The notes: generated from the sequence alone by a model not told the origin. Positions 18,861 through 27,815 are shown, counted from the first letter of the stretch. The stretch: 64,000 nucleotides of DNA from Parerythrobacter lacustris (GCF_024626475.1 NZ_JANKHH010000004.1:310001-374000), one strand, 5' to 3'. A program made the numbers and translations.

Positions 18861-19051
18861 ACAACCGCCTCAAGGTCCTGCGCGCCGAGCGCAACTGGAG
18901 CCAGGCCGAACTGGCCGGTCGGCTCGATGTCTCGCGGCAAGCGGTCAATGCGATCGAGACGGGCAAACATGACCCGTCCTTGCCACTCGCATTCCGTATC
19001 GCCCGCCTCTTCAACATGCCCATCGAGGAGATTTTCCATGACGGACAGTGA
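18857..19051 (+). CDS. XRE-family helix-turn-helix regulator (short, Cro-like)
   Basis: A 64-residue protein consisting only of the HTH domain: [40 protein letters not shown] and SLPLAFRIARLFNMPIEEIF. This is the YgzD/YazB-like class of stand-alone HTH proteins that are usually co-encoded with a small multi-pass membrane protein, as here. The next gene overlaps its end by 14 bases. The dyad in the upstream promoter is the likely operator. Target genes beyond its own unit, for example the TraB genes downstream, cannot be deduced. Confidence 0.88.
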   Translation: MNNRLKVLRAERNWSQAELAGRLDVSRQAVNAIETGKHDPSLPLAFRIARLFNMPIEEIFHDGQ

Positions 19052-19463
19052 TATTCTGTCTTCCGGCGAGGAGCGCCTGCGCAAACGCCGCCGTGCCTGG
19101 TGGCGCTATCTCGCCCTCGCCTTCGCCGGTTCGGTCATGGCCGGACTGGTAAGCGGCTATCTGGCCGGAGCCTATGAAAACGGCACGATCCCGGTCTGGC
19201 TGCCAGTCGTTGGCTGCATCGTGGTGCTGGTTCTGCTGGGCTGGATGACCCGTGACTACTTCAGCCGGATCGACGAGCTCGACCTGATGGACAATCTCTG
19301 GGCGCATCTGTTCGGGCTTTATGGCGGGTGCTTCCTTTTCGGCGGCTGGTTCTTCTTCGCTGACCTGGGACTGACCGGTTATCCCACTGCACCTGCCATC
19401 GTGCTCGCCATGCTGCTGTTCACTTTCGCCGCCTACGGCCTGCGCAAGCTTGGCCTGCGCTGA
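19038..19463 (+). CDS. Small integral membrane protein paired with the XRE regulator
   Basis: A 141-residue protein with a positively charged N-terminal segment (ERLRKRRRAWWRYLALA) and four hydrophobic stretches, roughly 24-44, 54-68, 86-106 and 113-130. It begins inside the XRE gene (ATG 19038), so the two are translated together. Similar HTH plus membrane-protein pairs occur widely with unknown function. No catalytic motif is visible. Confidence 0.8.
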   Translation: MTDSDILSSGEERLRKRRRAWWRYLALAFAGSVMAGLVSGYLAGAYENGTIPVWLPVVGCIVVLVLLGWMTRDYFSRIDELDLMDNLWAHLFGLYGGCFLFGGWFFFADLGLTGYPTAPAIVLAMLLFTFAAYGLRKLGLR

Positions 19464-19510
19464 TCGCATTCATTCTCCCGCAATCTCTCTCCTGTGAAAG
19501 GTCCACCGTG

Positions 19511-20407
19511 ATGAAAAGCCTCAAGACGACGCTTGCTGCTGCCGCCTCTGGCCTCATGCTGCTGCTCGCCGCGCCAGCCTTGGCCAAAACGCCTGCGGCT
19601 CCCGCCGGCCCCGCCATGTGGCAAGTGTCGGACGAAGATACGACGATCTACCTGTTCGGTACCGTCCACGCCTTGCCCGAGGGCATCGAGTGGTACACCG
19701 GCCCGGTCCGCAGCGCGCTCGAAGGGTCGGACATGCTGGTGACCGAAATCCCGATGGGGGCGGACGCCGATGCGAAGATGCAGCAATACACCCTGTCGGC
19801 CGGCCTGCTGCCCGAGGGCACGACTCTGCGTTCGCTGCTCGACGAGCAGCAATTGGGCAAATACGATGCTGCGATGACCGGCCTGGGCCTGCCGGTCGAG
19901 AGGTTCGACCAGTTCGAACCATGGATGGCCGGGCTGACGCTGACACTGCTGCCGCTGCTGCAGCAGGGTTACTCGCCGGATGCCGGGGTCGAGAAGCAGC
20001 TCCTCGCCCATGCCGGAGCAGACAAAGAGTTGGGCGCGCTGGAGACGATCGAGTTCCAAATCGGCATTTTCGACTCCATGCCGATGGAGGATCAGATCGA
20101 CTTCCTTATCGCGAGCGCGGATCAGATCGGCGGTGCCAAGGCGATGCTCGACGCAATGGTCGCAGAGTGGGTCGCGGGCGACCCCGATGGCCTCGCCGAA
20201 GTGATGAACGAGGGCCTCGAGAGCGATCCCGATCTGGCCGATGCGCTGCTGTACAAGCGTAACGCCAATTGGGCCGAATGGATCGACACCCGTCTCGACA
20301 CGCCCGGTTCGGTGTTCATCGCGGTCGGCGCCGGTCACCTGGCGGGCGACAAAAGCGTGCAGGACCTGCTCGAAGAACGCGGAATCGAAAGCGTGCGCGT
20401 GCAATGA
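19511..20407 (+). CDS. TraB/GumN family protein (copy 2)
   Basis: A 298-residue paralogue of the protein at 17592 with a Sec signal (LKTTLAAAASGLMLLLAAPA). It repeats the family hallmarks: MWQVSDEDTTIYLFGTVHAL near 38 and a C-terminal FIAVGAGHLAGDKSVQDLL. The region NANWAEWIDTRLDTPGSVF parallels NRAWAEWLDRRLDTPGTIL of copy 1, showing common descent by duplication. Start ATG 19511 has AAAGGT upstream. The stop overlaps copy 3 by ATGA, so copies 2 and 3 form an operon. Confidence 0.87.
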   Translation: MKSLKTTLAAAASGLMLLLAAPALAKTPAAPAGPAMWQVSDEDTTIYLFGTVHALPEGIEWYTGPVRSALEGSDMLVTEIPMGADADAKMQQYTLSAGLLPEGTTLRSLLDEQQLGKYDAAMTGLGLPVERFDQFEPWMAGLTLTLLPLLQQGYSPDAGVEKQLLAHAGADKELGALETIEFQIGIFDSMPMEDQIDFLIASADQIGGAKAMLDAMVAEWVAGDPDGLAEVMNEGLESDPDLADALLYKRNANWAEWIDTRLDTPGSVFIAVGAGHLAGDKSVQDLLEERGIESVRVQ

Positions 20408-21285
20408 CCCGCTTTTTCGCCGCCATCGTTGCTGCCGCATTGCTGGCGGCATGCGACGGTGGCGGCGGCGCAGCTTCCGGCGCGCGCCCTCCCTCCCCCG
20501 CATTGTACGAAATTGCAGGGCCGACCGGAGCGACCGAGGGCTGGCTGTTCGGCACGATCCATTCGCTGCCCGACGAGATACAGTGGCGCACCGACGCGCT
20601 CGACGGGGTGATACAAGAGGCCCGTGTGCTGGTGGTCGAGGTCGCCAATCTGGGTTCCGGGGACGAGATCGGCGCCAGTTTCAATCGGTTGGCACAGGGT
20701 TCGCAAAGCTCGCATCTACGCGAACGGATCGAGCCCGCCGACCGCGCCGCCCTGGCGCGACTGATCGAGCAGTCGGACACGGACGAACGGCAGTTCTATC
20801 ACCTCGATACATGGGCTGCCGCTCTGGCACTCGCCCGCAGCTACGGCGTCGGCGATCCGGAGAATGGAGTCGATCGGGCGATGCTCGAGGAATTTTCGGA
20901 CCGCCCGGTGATCGAGCTGGAAGGAGCTGTCCACCAGTTTACCCTGTTCGATCGCCTGCCCGAAGCCGAGCAACGCGATTTGCTGGCGGCAGTGGTCGCA
21001 GACAGCCGGACGGGCAAGACGCAGGCGCTCGCGCGCTTGGAGGCGTGGCGCGCAGGAGACATGGCGGCGATGGAGCGCGAAACCCGGCAGGGGCTTCTGG
21101 CCGACGAGGAACTGCGCAAGGTGCTGCTGGTCGACCGCAATCTTGCGTGGGCAAACAGGATCGACGAGTTGGTCCCCTCGCAGCCTCCGATGTTGGTTGC
21201 GGTCGGCGCAGCGCATCTGCCCGGTGAGGACGGACTTGTCGCACTTCTCGAACGGCGGGGCTACACGGTCACCCGCATCCAGTAA
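20404..21285 (+). CDS. TraB/GumN family lipoprotein (copy 3)
   Basis: A 293-residue paralogue. The N-terminus FFAAIVAAALLAACDGGG has a lipobox (LAAC), so this copy is probably lipid-anchored while copies 1 and 2 are soluble periplasmic. Hallmarks are GWLFGTIHSLPDEIQW and MLVAVGAAHLPGEDGLVALL; note AAH instead of AGH in the second motif. Translation is coupled to copy 2. Three paralogues with different anchoring suggest division of labour in the envelope, but no substrate is known. Confidence 0.86.
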   Translation: MTRFFAAIVAAALLAACDGGGGAASGARPPSPALYEIAGPTGATEGWLFGTIHSLPDEIQWRTDALDGVIQEARVLVVEVANLGSGDEIGASFNRLAQGSQSSHLRERIEPADRAALARLIEQSDTDERQFYHLDTWAAALALARSYGVGDPENGVDRAMLEEFSDRPVIELEGAVHQFTLFDRLPEAEQRDLLAAVVADSRTGKTQALARLEAWRAGDMAAMERETRQGLLADEELRKVLLVDRNLAWANRIDELVPSQPPMLVAVGAAHLPGEDGLVALLERRGYTVTRIQ

Positions 21286-21414
21286 CGCCCTGCGCGACAC
21301 CGCGCTTGCCAAACGCGGTGATTGCCCCTAGAGGCGCGCCCTTCCCGGCCGTGGTCATCCCTGGAGGCGTGGCGGGAAGAACGATCCAACCAAGTATTCG
21401 AAAGGTAAGCGATT

Positions 21415-22050
21415 ATGAGCGACGCTCTGACCCTGCCGGCCGAGACGCGCGAACGGGCGGGCAAGGGAGCCTCCCGTGCACTGCGTCGCGAAGGCCGCAT
21501 CCCCGCCGTGATCTACGGCGGCAAGGAAGAACCTATCACCATCCACGTCGAGGAAAAGGCGCTCGTCAAGCTGTTGATGACCGGCCACTTCATGAATTCG
21601 ATCGTCCAGATCGAACTCGGCAAGGACTCGGTTCGCACCCTGCCCAAGGACGTTGCGCTCCACCCGGTTACCGACCGCCCGACCCATGTCGATTTCCTGC
21701 GCCTGTCGAAGGGCAGCAAGATCGACGTGAGCGTGCCGGTGGTCTTCATCAACGAAGAAGCCTCGCCCGGCCTTAAGCGCGGCGGCGTGCTCAACATCGT
21801 TCGTCACGAGCTCGAGCTGGTGTGCGACAACGACAAGATCCCCGGCGAGATCGAGATCGACGTCACCGGCAAGGAAGTCGGCGATTCGATCCATATCAGC
21901 GATGTCACCCTGCCCGCAGGTTCCGAAAGCGCGATCACCGACCGCGATTTCACTATCGCGACGCTGGTTGCCCCGTCGGCCCTCAAGAAGGCCGACGGTG
22001 ACACTTCGAGCGCCGATGCCGATGCTGAAGGAGAAGCGGGCGGCGAGTAA
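21415..22050 (+). CDS. rplY: 50S ribosomal protein L25/general stress protein Ctc
   Basis: A 211-residue L25 of the long Ctc type, which binds 5S rRNA. The N-terminal L25 domain contains [20 protein letters not shown] and [19 protein letters not shown]; the C-terminal TL5-like beta domain includes [19 protein letters not shown] and a low-complexity acidic tail ([12 protein letters not shown]). AAAGGT precedes the ATG. The gene is closed by an intrinsic terminator. pth follows two genes later, a frequent rplY-pth association, here separated by a kinase-like gene. Confidence 0.95.
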   Translation: MSDALTLPAETRERAGKGASRALRREGRIPAVIYGGKEEPITIHVEEKALVKLLMTGHFMNSIVQIELGKDSVRTLPKDVALHPVTDRPTHVDFLRLSKGSKIDVSVPVVFINEEASPGLKRGGVLNIVRHELELVCDNDKIPGEIEIDVTGKEVGDSIHISDVTLPAGSESAITDRDFTIATLVAPSALKKADGDTSSADADAEGEAGGE

Positions 22051-22079
22051 CTCGCAACCCCTGCCGAGAAATCACCAAG

Positions 22080-22108
22080 ACGCCGGTCCAGCAATGGGCC
22101 GGCGTTTT
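22080..22108 (+). terminator. Intrinsic terminator after rplY
   Basis: ACGCCGGTCC (22080-22089) pairs with GGGCCGGCGT (22096-22105) over ten positions with one G-U pair, loop AGCAAT, followed by TTTT. It lies 29 bases past the rplY stop. Confidence 0.8.
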
Positions 22109-22144
22109 GGATTCATGGGGTGGGCTGTTTGTCGGAGGTTCGAA

Positions 22145-22645
22145 ATGCAGCGGGTACTGGTGATCGGCTCTCCGGGTGCGGGGAAATCGACCTTCGCCCG
22201 CGCGCTGGCAGCGAAGACAGGTCTTCCGCTCGTCCATCTCGATGCCGAATACCACCTGCCCGGCTGGGCCGAGCCGGAACCCGAACTGTGGGACGCAAAG
22301 CTGGACCAGATCCTTGCGGGCGAGACGTGGATTATCGATGGCAACTACGGCGGCAGTATGGACCGGCGGCTGGCGCGGGCCGACACCGCGATCCTGCTCG
22401 ACTATCCCGGCACGCTGTGCCTGTGGCGGGTGCTCAAGCGCGTCACCACCCTTCGCGGAACGGTCCGGCCCGACGCCGCACCCGGCTGCCCGGAGCGGCT
22501 CGACCTCGCCTTCCTCGCCTATGTCGCTGCCTTTCGCATGAACAAGACTCCCGCGCTCGAGCGCCGGCTGGCGGCGTTCGGCGGAACCGTGGTTCGGTTC
22601 AGGCGCCCCGCGGAAGCACAGGTCTTCCTCGACCGGCTGGCTTAA
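22145..22645 (+). CDS. P-loop NTPase, adenylate-kinase-like (topology modulation protein group)
   Basis: A 166-residue P-loop kinase-fold protein. Walker A is VLVIGSPGAGKSTFARALA (residues 4-22), followed by PLVHLDAEYHLPGW and TWIIDGNYGGSMDRRLARAD, the pattern of the small kinase family often named FlaR or DNA topology modulation protein. That name comes from homologue annotation and is not well supported biochemically; a small-molecule kinase is plausible. It starts after the rplY terminator and ends 14 bases before pth, so it may be read with pth. Confidence 0.85.
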   Translation: MQRVLVIGSPGAGKSTFARALAAKTGLPLVHLDAEYHLPGWAEPEPELWDAKLDQILAGETWIIDGNYGGSMDRRLARADTAILLDYPGTLCLWRVLKRVTTLRGTVRPDAAPGCPERLDLAFLAYVAAFRMNKTPALERRLAAFGGTVVRFRRPAEAQVFLDRLA

Positions 22646-22659
22646 GCTAGGGGCCGCGC

Positions 22660-23229
22660 ATGCAGATTTGGGCTGGCCTCGGAAATCCCGGACCGCAGTA
22701 TGCGATGCACCGGCACAACGTCGGCTTCATGGCGTGCGATGTTATCGCCGACATGCACCAATTCGGTCCGGTGCAGAAGAAGTTCAGCGGCTGGGCGCAG
22801 GAAGGCCGCATCGGCGGCGAAAAAGTGGTGTTGCTCAAGCCGGCGACCTTCATGAACGAAAGCGGCCGCAGCGTGGGCGAGGCCTTGCGCTTCTACAAGC
22901 TGGAGCCCGACGCGCTGACCGTGTTCCACGACGAGCTCGACTTGGCCCCGTTCAAGGTCAAGGTCCGCGTCGGCGGAGGGCTTGCGGGGCACAACGGCCT
23001 GCGTTCGATCAACCAGCATCTCGGGCCGGACTTCCGCCGGGTGCGGATCGGGATCGGCCACCCCGGCCACAAGGACCGAGTCACCGGCCATGTGCTGGGC
23101 AATTACGCCAAGGCCGAGATGGACGATCTGGCCCATATGCTCGGCGCTGTCGGGGCTGAAGCCGGCTGGCTGGCGGAGGGCAACGACGCCCGTTTCATGA
23201 GCGAATACGCGCTTCGCATGCAGGACTGA
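22660..23229 (+). CDS. pth: Peptidyl-tRNA hydrolase
   Basis: A 189-residue Pth that releases peptides from prematurely dissociated peptidyl-tRNA. Conserved blocks: WAGLGNPGPQYAMHRHNVGF (catalytic His at residue 20 of this block's HN), KPATFMNESGRSVGEALRFY, VFHDELDLAPFKVKVRVGGG with catalytic Asp, and GLAGHNGLRSINQHLG. Standard length, cytoplasmic. No strong Shine-Dalgarno before ATG 22660. Confidence 0.97.
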   Translation: MQIWAGLGNPGPQYAMHRHNVGFMACDVIADMHQFGPVQKKFSGWAQEGRIGGEKVVLLKPATFMNESGRSVGEALRFYKLEPDALTVFHDELDLAPFKVKVRVGGGLAGHNGLRSINQHLGPDFRRVRIGIGHPGHKDRVTGHVLGNYAKAEMDDLAHMLGAVGAEAGWLAEGNDARFMSEYALRMQD

Positions 23230-23263
23230 TCTGCTAGGCTCTCGCCAACCGAGGAGAGACGCC

Positions 23264-24259
23264 ATGCCCGCCATCGACCGCCGCACCCTGCTCGCCGGAG
23301 CCGCCGCCACCACCGCTCTTGCTGCTACCGCTAGCCGCGCGCAGTCAGACCAGATCGAAGCAGAGCCCGACCTGGCGGGCAAGGCGATCCTGATCACCGG
23401 CTGCTCCTCCGGCTTCGGGCGGTTCGGCGCGGAGCATTATGCCCGCCTCGGCGCGAAGGTCTTCGCGACCATGCGCGGCCTCCCCCGTCCCGAGGCAGAG
23501 GAATTGCGCCAGCTCGCCAGCGATGCGAAGCTCGACATCCATGTGCTCGAACTCGATGTGCTCGACGAGGCGCAGTGCAATGCCGCCGTGGCGGAGGCGG
23601 AGCGGATCAACGGCGGGCCGCTCGATGTGCTGGTCAACAATGCCGGCATCGGGATCACCTCGCCGGTCGAGGTGCAGGACATGGCGGCGACGCAGCTGAT
23701 CTTCGACACCAATGTCTTCGGCTGCCACCGCATGGCGCGCGCGGTGCTGCCCGGGATGCGGGGGCAGAAATCGGGGATGATCTTCCAGATCTCGAGCCAG
23801 CTCGGCCGGGTGATCGTGCCCTATTCGGGGCATTATTCGGCAACCAAGTTCGCGCTGGAGGCGATGGGAGAACAGCTCGCTTATGAACTGGTCCCGCACG
23901 GGATCGAGGTGACGATCATCGAGCCCGGCGGCTATCCGACCGAGGTATGGGTCAACCGCAATGCTTACACCGCCGCGCTCAAGGACCGGGCCGACGAGAA
24001 GCACACCGACGGCTATCCGCAGCAGATGGCCAGCATGGGCAGCGAGGACGGCTCGGGCCGCACCGCCGACCCGATGGACGTCCCGCGTGCGATCGCCCGG
24101 ACCATCGCCATGCCCGCCGGTACCCGCCCGCTGCGTCTTCCGGTCAGCGGTGGTCCGGTCCCGCAAATGGCGATCAACAAGGTTACTGCCGAAACGCAGG
24201 TCGGGTGGCTGGGCAGCACCGGCTACGGCCCGCTGATCAAGGCGGTGCACAACGTCTGA
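23264..24259 (+). CDS. Short-chain dehydrogenase/reductase with Tat-type signal
   Basis: A 331-residue SDR. Residues 1-30 (IDRRTLLAGAAATTALAATA) form a twin-arginine signal, unusual for an SDR, implying export of the folded enzyme with bound cofactor. The Rossmann motif ILITGCSSGFGRFGAEHYA, the NNAGIG motif, and the active site Ser (FQISSQLG) plus YSGHYSATKFALEA (YxxxK) are intact. The TGCSSGFG form is typical of classical SDRs related to retinol and steroid dehydrogenases, but the substrate is unknown. AGGAGA precedes ATG 23264. Confidence 0.9.
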   Translation: MPAIDRRTLLAGAAATTALAATASRAQSDQIEAEPDLAGKAILITGCSSGFGRFGAEHYARLGAKVFATMRGLPRPEAEELRQLASDAKLDIHVLELDVLDEAQCNAAVAEAERINGGPLDVLVNNAGIGITSPVEVQDMAATQLIFDTNVFGCHRMARAVLPGMRGQKSGMIFQISSQLGRVIVPYSGHYSATKFALEAMGEQLAYELVPHGIEVTIIEPGGYPTEVWVNRNAYTAALKDRADEKHTDGYPQQMASMGSEDGSGRTADPMDVPRAIARTIAMPAGTRPLRLPVSGGPVPQMAINKVTAETQVGWLGSTGYGPLIKAVHNV

Positions 24260-24390
24260 CGGCCCTGTTCATTGGCGCGTTAACGACTCCAGCCCGACTG
24301 TCCGACAATGGAACACGCAATTTCCTTCGCTCGACGCAATCCGATGTTCGCGGCAGGGATTGGTCACCAGATCAACAGGGGTGACTAACC

Positions 24391-24741
24391 GTGTTCAAGA
24401 AATCGATCCTTCTCGCCGCCGGGGCTCTCGCCTTCACCGCAGCTTCGCCCGCAAGCGCAACCGACTGGTCGAAATGGGGCAACTGGTTCGGTAGCCACAA
24501 GCACTTTCCGGGCTGCGGGCACACCTCGTCCAGCTCGGGCGGAAGCACGACCTCGGGCGGCACCACGACTTCGGGCGGTACGACCACTTCGGGCGGTACG
24601 ACCACTTCGGGCGGTACGACCACTTCGGGCGGCACCTCCACCTCGGGCGGCACGCAGGTGCCCGAGCCCGGCATGATGGGTCTGTTCGGCCTCGGCCTCG
24701 CTGCGGTCGCCCTGCGCAGCCGTCGCCGCAAATCGGCCTGA
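24391..24741 (+). CDS. PEP-CTERM sorted protein with Thr/Ser/Gly repeats
   Basis: A 116-residue exported protein with signal FKKSILLAAGALAFTAASPA, a short WSKWGNWFGSHKHFPGC segment, a repeat region TTSGGT (about residues 50-88), and the C-terminal sorting signal VPEPGMMGLFGLGLAAVALR followed by SRRRK. PEP-CTERM proteins are processed by an EpsH/exosortase and are linked to exopolysaccharide; no exosortase gene is in this window. The S/T-rich repeat is a likely glycosylation or linker region. GTG start. Its TGA abuts the convergent TPR gene stop within TGATCA (24739-24744). Confidence 0.9.
   Translation: MFKKSILLAAGALAFTAASPASATDWSKWGNWFGSHKHFPGCGHTSSSSGGSTTSGGTTTSGGTTTSGGTTTSGGTTTSGGTSTSGGTQVPEPGMMGLFGLGLAAVALRSRRRKSA
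24541..24654 (+). repeat. 18-bp tandem coding repeat in the PEP-CTERM gene
   Basis: The unit ACGACCACTTCGGGCGGT is repeated with near identity through the central part and decays at both edges, encoding TTSGGT hexapeptides. Copy number is likely to vary between strains by slippage. Confidence 0.9.
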
Positions 24742-25875
24742 TCAGCCGGCGTCAACCCGGACAATCAATTCGCGCGCTGGCGGGGGAAGCTCCGCCAGTT
24801 CGCGCAATGGCGCGATGATCGATCGCGCCTTTTCCTTTTGGCCTGTTGCCAGCAGGAATTCCGCCAGCTGCGCGCGCGCAGCATGGTATTCGGGGTAGCG
24901 ATCGACCACCCGTTCGAGGATGGCTTCGGCCATCGTGGCGAGACCCAGTTCCTGCAGGGCGGTGGCATACAGCAGCTGCGCTTCCGGCACATCGCGCATC
25001 TCGCGCTCGCGCGCCTGCATGACCGAACGCACGTCTTCCCATTTCCCCTTGCGCGCCGCGACCTTCGCTTCGAGCAGGGTGAGTTCGGGCGTGTCGATTC
25101 CCGCTTCCCGCAAGCTCTTCACGATGCTCGTGGCATCGTCGATCTTGCCCGCGGCGAGCAACACCCGCCCGCGTGCGAGGGTGACGGTCTTGCTGTCCGG
25201 ATAGGTTTGCCCGAGTTTTTCCAGCCGTCCCTGCGCAGCGCCAAGATTCCCCATCGCTTCGTCGAGCCGCGCCTTCGCCAGCCCGGCGTCGAGCGACGAA
25301 GCATCGCTTTTCAGCGCGCGGTCGACGAGTGCACCTGCGGCGGCAAAATTCCCGTCGGCGGTGAGCCGGAGCGCCTTGTCAGAATTCAGCCGGACATCCG
25401 CCGGAAACTGCTCCAGTGCGGCGTCGAGCTCCGCGTCGGCCTCATCGTGCCGGCCCAGTTGGGCCAGGGCAAGCGCCCGCACGCGTGCTGCGTCGGCACC
25501 CGCGATGCCTTCGAGCGAGGCGAGCGCGGCGCGCTCCTGCTCGCGCAGCATGTCCGCTTCGGCGGCGAAGACGATCCATTCGGGCGAGCGGGACAAGTCG
25601 GGTTGCACTTCGAGCATGCGGTCGATCGCCGCCGCCGCTCCCTCGCCGTCGCCCAGCAGCAACAGGGTACGGACATACGCGCGCGCAAGCCCGGCATCGC
25701 CGGGTTTCTCCCGCACCGCCGCTGCCAGCGCGGCTGCGCCATCGTGCCAGCGGTTCTCTGCAAGGGCCGCGCGGTAATCGGTATCCGGCCCCTGCCCGAG
25801 CATATCACAGCCGCCTAGCGACGACGCGGACAGCGCAAAGGCGAGGAGCGGAACGAGGGAACGGCGGCGAGACAT
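24742..25875 (-). CDS. TPR-repeat lipoprotein
   Basis: A 377-residue lipoprotein: VPLLAFALSASSLGGCDMLG carries a signal and lipobox (LGGC). The rest is helical with TPR-like 34-residue periods, for example NRWHDGAAALAAAVREKPGD, DAARVRALALAQLGRHDEAD and YATALQELGLATMAEAILER. It is tail-to-tail with the PEP-CTERM gene. TPR lipoproteins (PrsT type) accompany exosortase systems, but this one is much shorter than PrsT, so a link is only suggestive. A scaffold role in the periplasm is inferred. Confidence 0.85.
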   Translation of the reverse strand: MSRRRSLVPLLAFALSASSLGGCDMLGQGPDTDYRAALAENRWHDGAAALAAAVREKPGDAGLARAYVRTLLLLGDGEGAAAAIDRMLEVQPDLSRSPEWIVFAAEADMLREQERAALASLEGIAGADAARVRALALAQLGRHDEADAELDAALEQFPADVRLNSDKALRLTADGNFAAAGALVDRALKSDASSLDAGLAKARLDEAMGNLGAAQGRLEKLGQTYPDSKTVTLARGRVLLAAGKIDDATSIVKSLREAGIDTPELTLLEAKVAARKGKWEDVRSVMQAREREMRDVPEAQLLYATALQELGLATMAEAILERVVDRYPEYHAARAQLAEFLLATGQKEKARSIIAPLRELAELPPPARELIVRVDAG

Positions 25876-26008
25876 CGTTACCGCCGATACCCGGCGCAGG
25901 TGAATTTATCGTAACCCGCAGCGGACGCTCAAGGAGACAGTGACTGGTCAAACCGGACCGGCGCGCCTATCGGGCCGGTTTCGAAACCAGAGCTTACCGG
26001 AGTATTTC

Positions 26009-27109
26009 ATGGGTTTCCGTTGCGGAATTGTCGGGCTGCCCAATGTCGGCAAGTCCACCCTGTTCAACGCCCTGACCGAGACGCAGAAGGCCGAGGCGGC
26101 CAATTACCCCTTCTGCACGATCGAACCCAATGTCGGCCAGGTTGCCGTGCCGGACGAGCGGCTCGACACCATCGCCGCGATTGCCGGCTCGGCCAAGATC
26201 ATCCCGACCCAGCTTGCCTTCGTCGATATCGCGGGCCTGGTGAAAGGCGCGAGCAAGGGCGAAGGTCTCGGCAACCAGTTCCTCGGCAACATCCGCGAGG
26301 TCGACGCCATCGTCCACGTGCTGCGCTGCTTCGAGGATGACGATATCCAGCACGTCAACAACGTTGTCGATCCGCTGGCCGATGCCGAAGTGGTCGAGAC
26401 CGAGCTGATGCTGTCCGACATCGAGAGCCTCGAAAAGCGGGTCGAGAACGCCAAGCGCCGCGCTACGGCGGGGGACAAGGAAGCCAAGGCGCTTGCCAGC
26501 GTGCTCGGGCAGGCGCTCGACCTGCTGAAGGAAGGCAAGCCCGCGCGGCTGACCGAACCGAAAGACGATGTCGAGGCGAAGCTGTTCGAACAGGCGCAGC
26601 TGCTCACCGCCAAGCCGGTGCTCTATGTCTGCAATGTATCCGAAGCCGATGCTGCCGAAGGCAACGCCATGTCAGAGCAGGTCTTCGCCAAGGCCAAGGC
26701 GGAAGGCGCGCAGGCGGTGGTGGTTTCCGCCGCGATCGAGGCCGATCTGATCACCATGCCGGTGGACGATCGCGCCGAGTTTCTCGCCGACCTCGGCCTC
26801 AGCGAAAGCGGCCTCGCGCGGGTGATCCGGGCGGGCTACGCGCTGCTCGGCCTCAAGACCTTCTTCACGGCCGGTCCCAAGGAAGCCCGCGCCTGGACCT
26901 TCCCCGACGGTGCCAAGGCCCCGCAGGCGGCGGGTGAGATCCACACCGACTTCGAACGCGGCTTTATCCGGGCGGAGACGATCGCCTACGACGATTATGT
27001 CGCGCTTGGAGGCGAATCCGGCGCGCGCGATGCAGGCAAACTGCGCCAGGAAGGCAAGGAATATCTGGTGCAGGACGGCGACGTGCTGCTGTTCAAGTTC
27101 AACGTTTGA
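26009..27109 (+). CDS. ychF: Redox-regulated ATPase YchF (OLA1 family)
   Basis: A 366-residue member of the universally conserved OLA1/YchF family, which hydrolyses ATP preferentially and binds ribosomes. GIVGLPNVGKSTLFNALTET is the P-loop; FVDIAGLVKGASKGEGLGNQ is the Switch II/G3 region; the G4 position reads YVCNVSEAD rather than NKxD, as expected for ATP preference. The C-terminal TGS-like domain includes FERGFIRAETIAYDDYVALG. Start ATG 26009 has GGAG upstream. Confidence 0.97.
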   Translation: MGFRCGIVGLPNVGKSTLFNALTETQKAEAANYPFCTIEPNVGQVAVPDERLDTIAAIAGSAKIIPTQLAFVDIAGLVKGASKGEGLGNQFLGNIREVDAIVHVLRCFEDDDIQHVNNVVDPLADAEVVETELMLSDIESLEKRVENAKRRATAGDKEAKALASVLGQALDLLKEGKPARLTEPKDDVEAKLFEQAQLLTAKPVLYVCNVSEADAAEGNAMSEQVFAKAKAEGAQAVVVSAAIEADLITMPVDDRAEFLADLGLSESGLARVIRAGYALLGLKTFFTAGPKEARAWTFPDGAKAPQAAGEIHTDFERGFIRAETIAYDDYVALGGESGARDAGKLRQEGKEYLVQDGDVLLFKFNV

Positions 27110-27115
27110 AGCCAA

Positions 27116-27595
27116 TCAGGCGCCACAATCGAAATATCCCTTGGCAGAATAAACCGGGCGATCGCGGTCGTCGGTGATGGTCAGCGCGCCCGGATAGGAA
27201 ACCGTCTCCATCCCGCTCTGCGCGCCGCTGGTCTCGTCCAGTTCGAGCCGGATGGAGTTGGCCATGCCGTCGTACTTCGCGCGCGCCGCATAGGACAGCT
27301 CGTCAGAGCCCATGTCGGGCGAGGCTTTGACCACCTCTCCATCGAGCAGGAACGCCGCATACTCGCCCTGCGCGATCAGCAACAGGTCGCCGCCTTGGGT
27401 CTCGCTGAAATTGCACCCCGCACCGAACAGGCCATCCCCCTCGATCCGCGCGAAGGTGATCGGTTCGAGCGTGATCGGCACCGGCGGACCGAGCGCGTCC
27501 TTATTCATCTGCTCGATATCGACGGGTTCTGACTTGGGTTCAACCGCGCAGGATGCGAGCGCGACTGCGAGCAGGATCATCGTCGTCGTGCGCAT
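27116..27595 (-). CDS. Hypothetical lipoprotein
   Basis: A 159-residue protein whose N-terminus TTTMILLAVALASCAVEPKS is a lipoprotein signal (LASC). Start ATG 27595 has GGAAGG at 6 bases. The body contains FARIEGDGLFGAGCNFSETQ and PGALTITDDRDRPVYSAKGY with two cysteines, a pattern seen in small sphingomonad envelope proteins of unknown role. Convergent with ychF, 6 bases apart. No enzymatic motif. Confidence 0.78.
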   Translation of the reverse strand: MRTTTMILLAVALASCAVEPKSEPVDIEQMNKDALGPPVPITLEPITFARIEGDGLFGAGCNFSETQGGDLLLIAQGEYAAFLLDGEVVKASPDMGSDELSYAARAKYDGMANSIRLELDETSGAQSGMETVSYPGALTITDDRDRPVYSAKGYFDCGA

Positions 27596-27815
27596 CAGTG
27601 CCTTCCAAACAGCCTGTCGGCCGCCGTTCATTTCCAGCTTGATCAAGCTTGCTAACCCTAACGCAAGCCATAGTCTGACGGTTCCAGCGGCTCGCCCATT
27701 TCCAGATTCAACCCGTGAAAAAGGCACCAACCGATCGATAATCGAGGCGCAAATCGGACTTGCTCGAAACGCTCTTGCCAGTGTGCTTTCGCGAAATTCG
27801 TGGTAACTAGCTACA

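Noticed and set aside
24541-24654. CRISPR-like array (also 63335-63599)
   Set aside because: The repeats are contiguous, without unique spacers, and are translated as part of protein-coding frames; no cas genes in the window.
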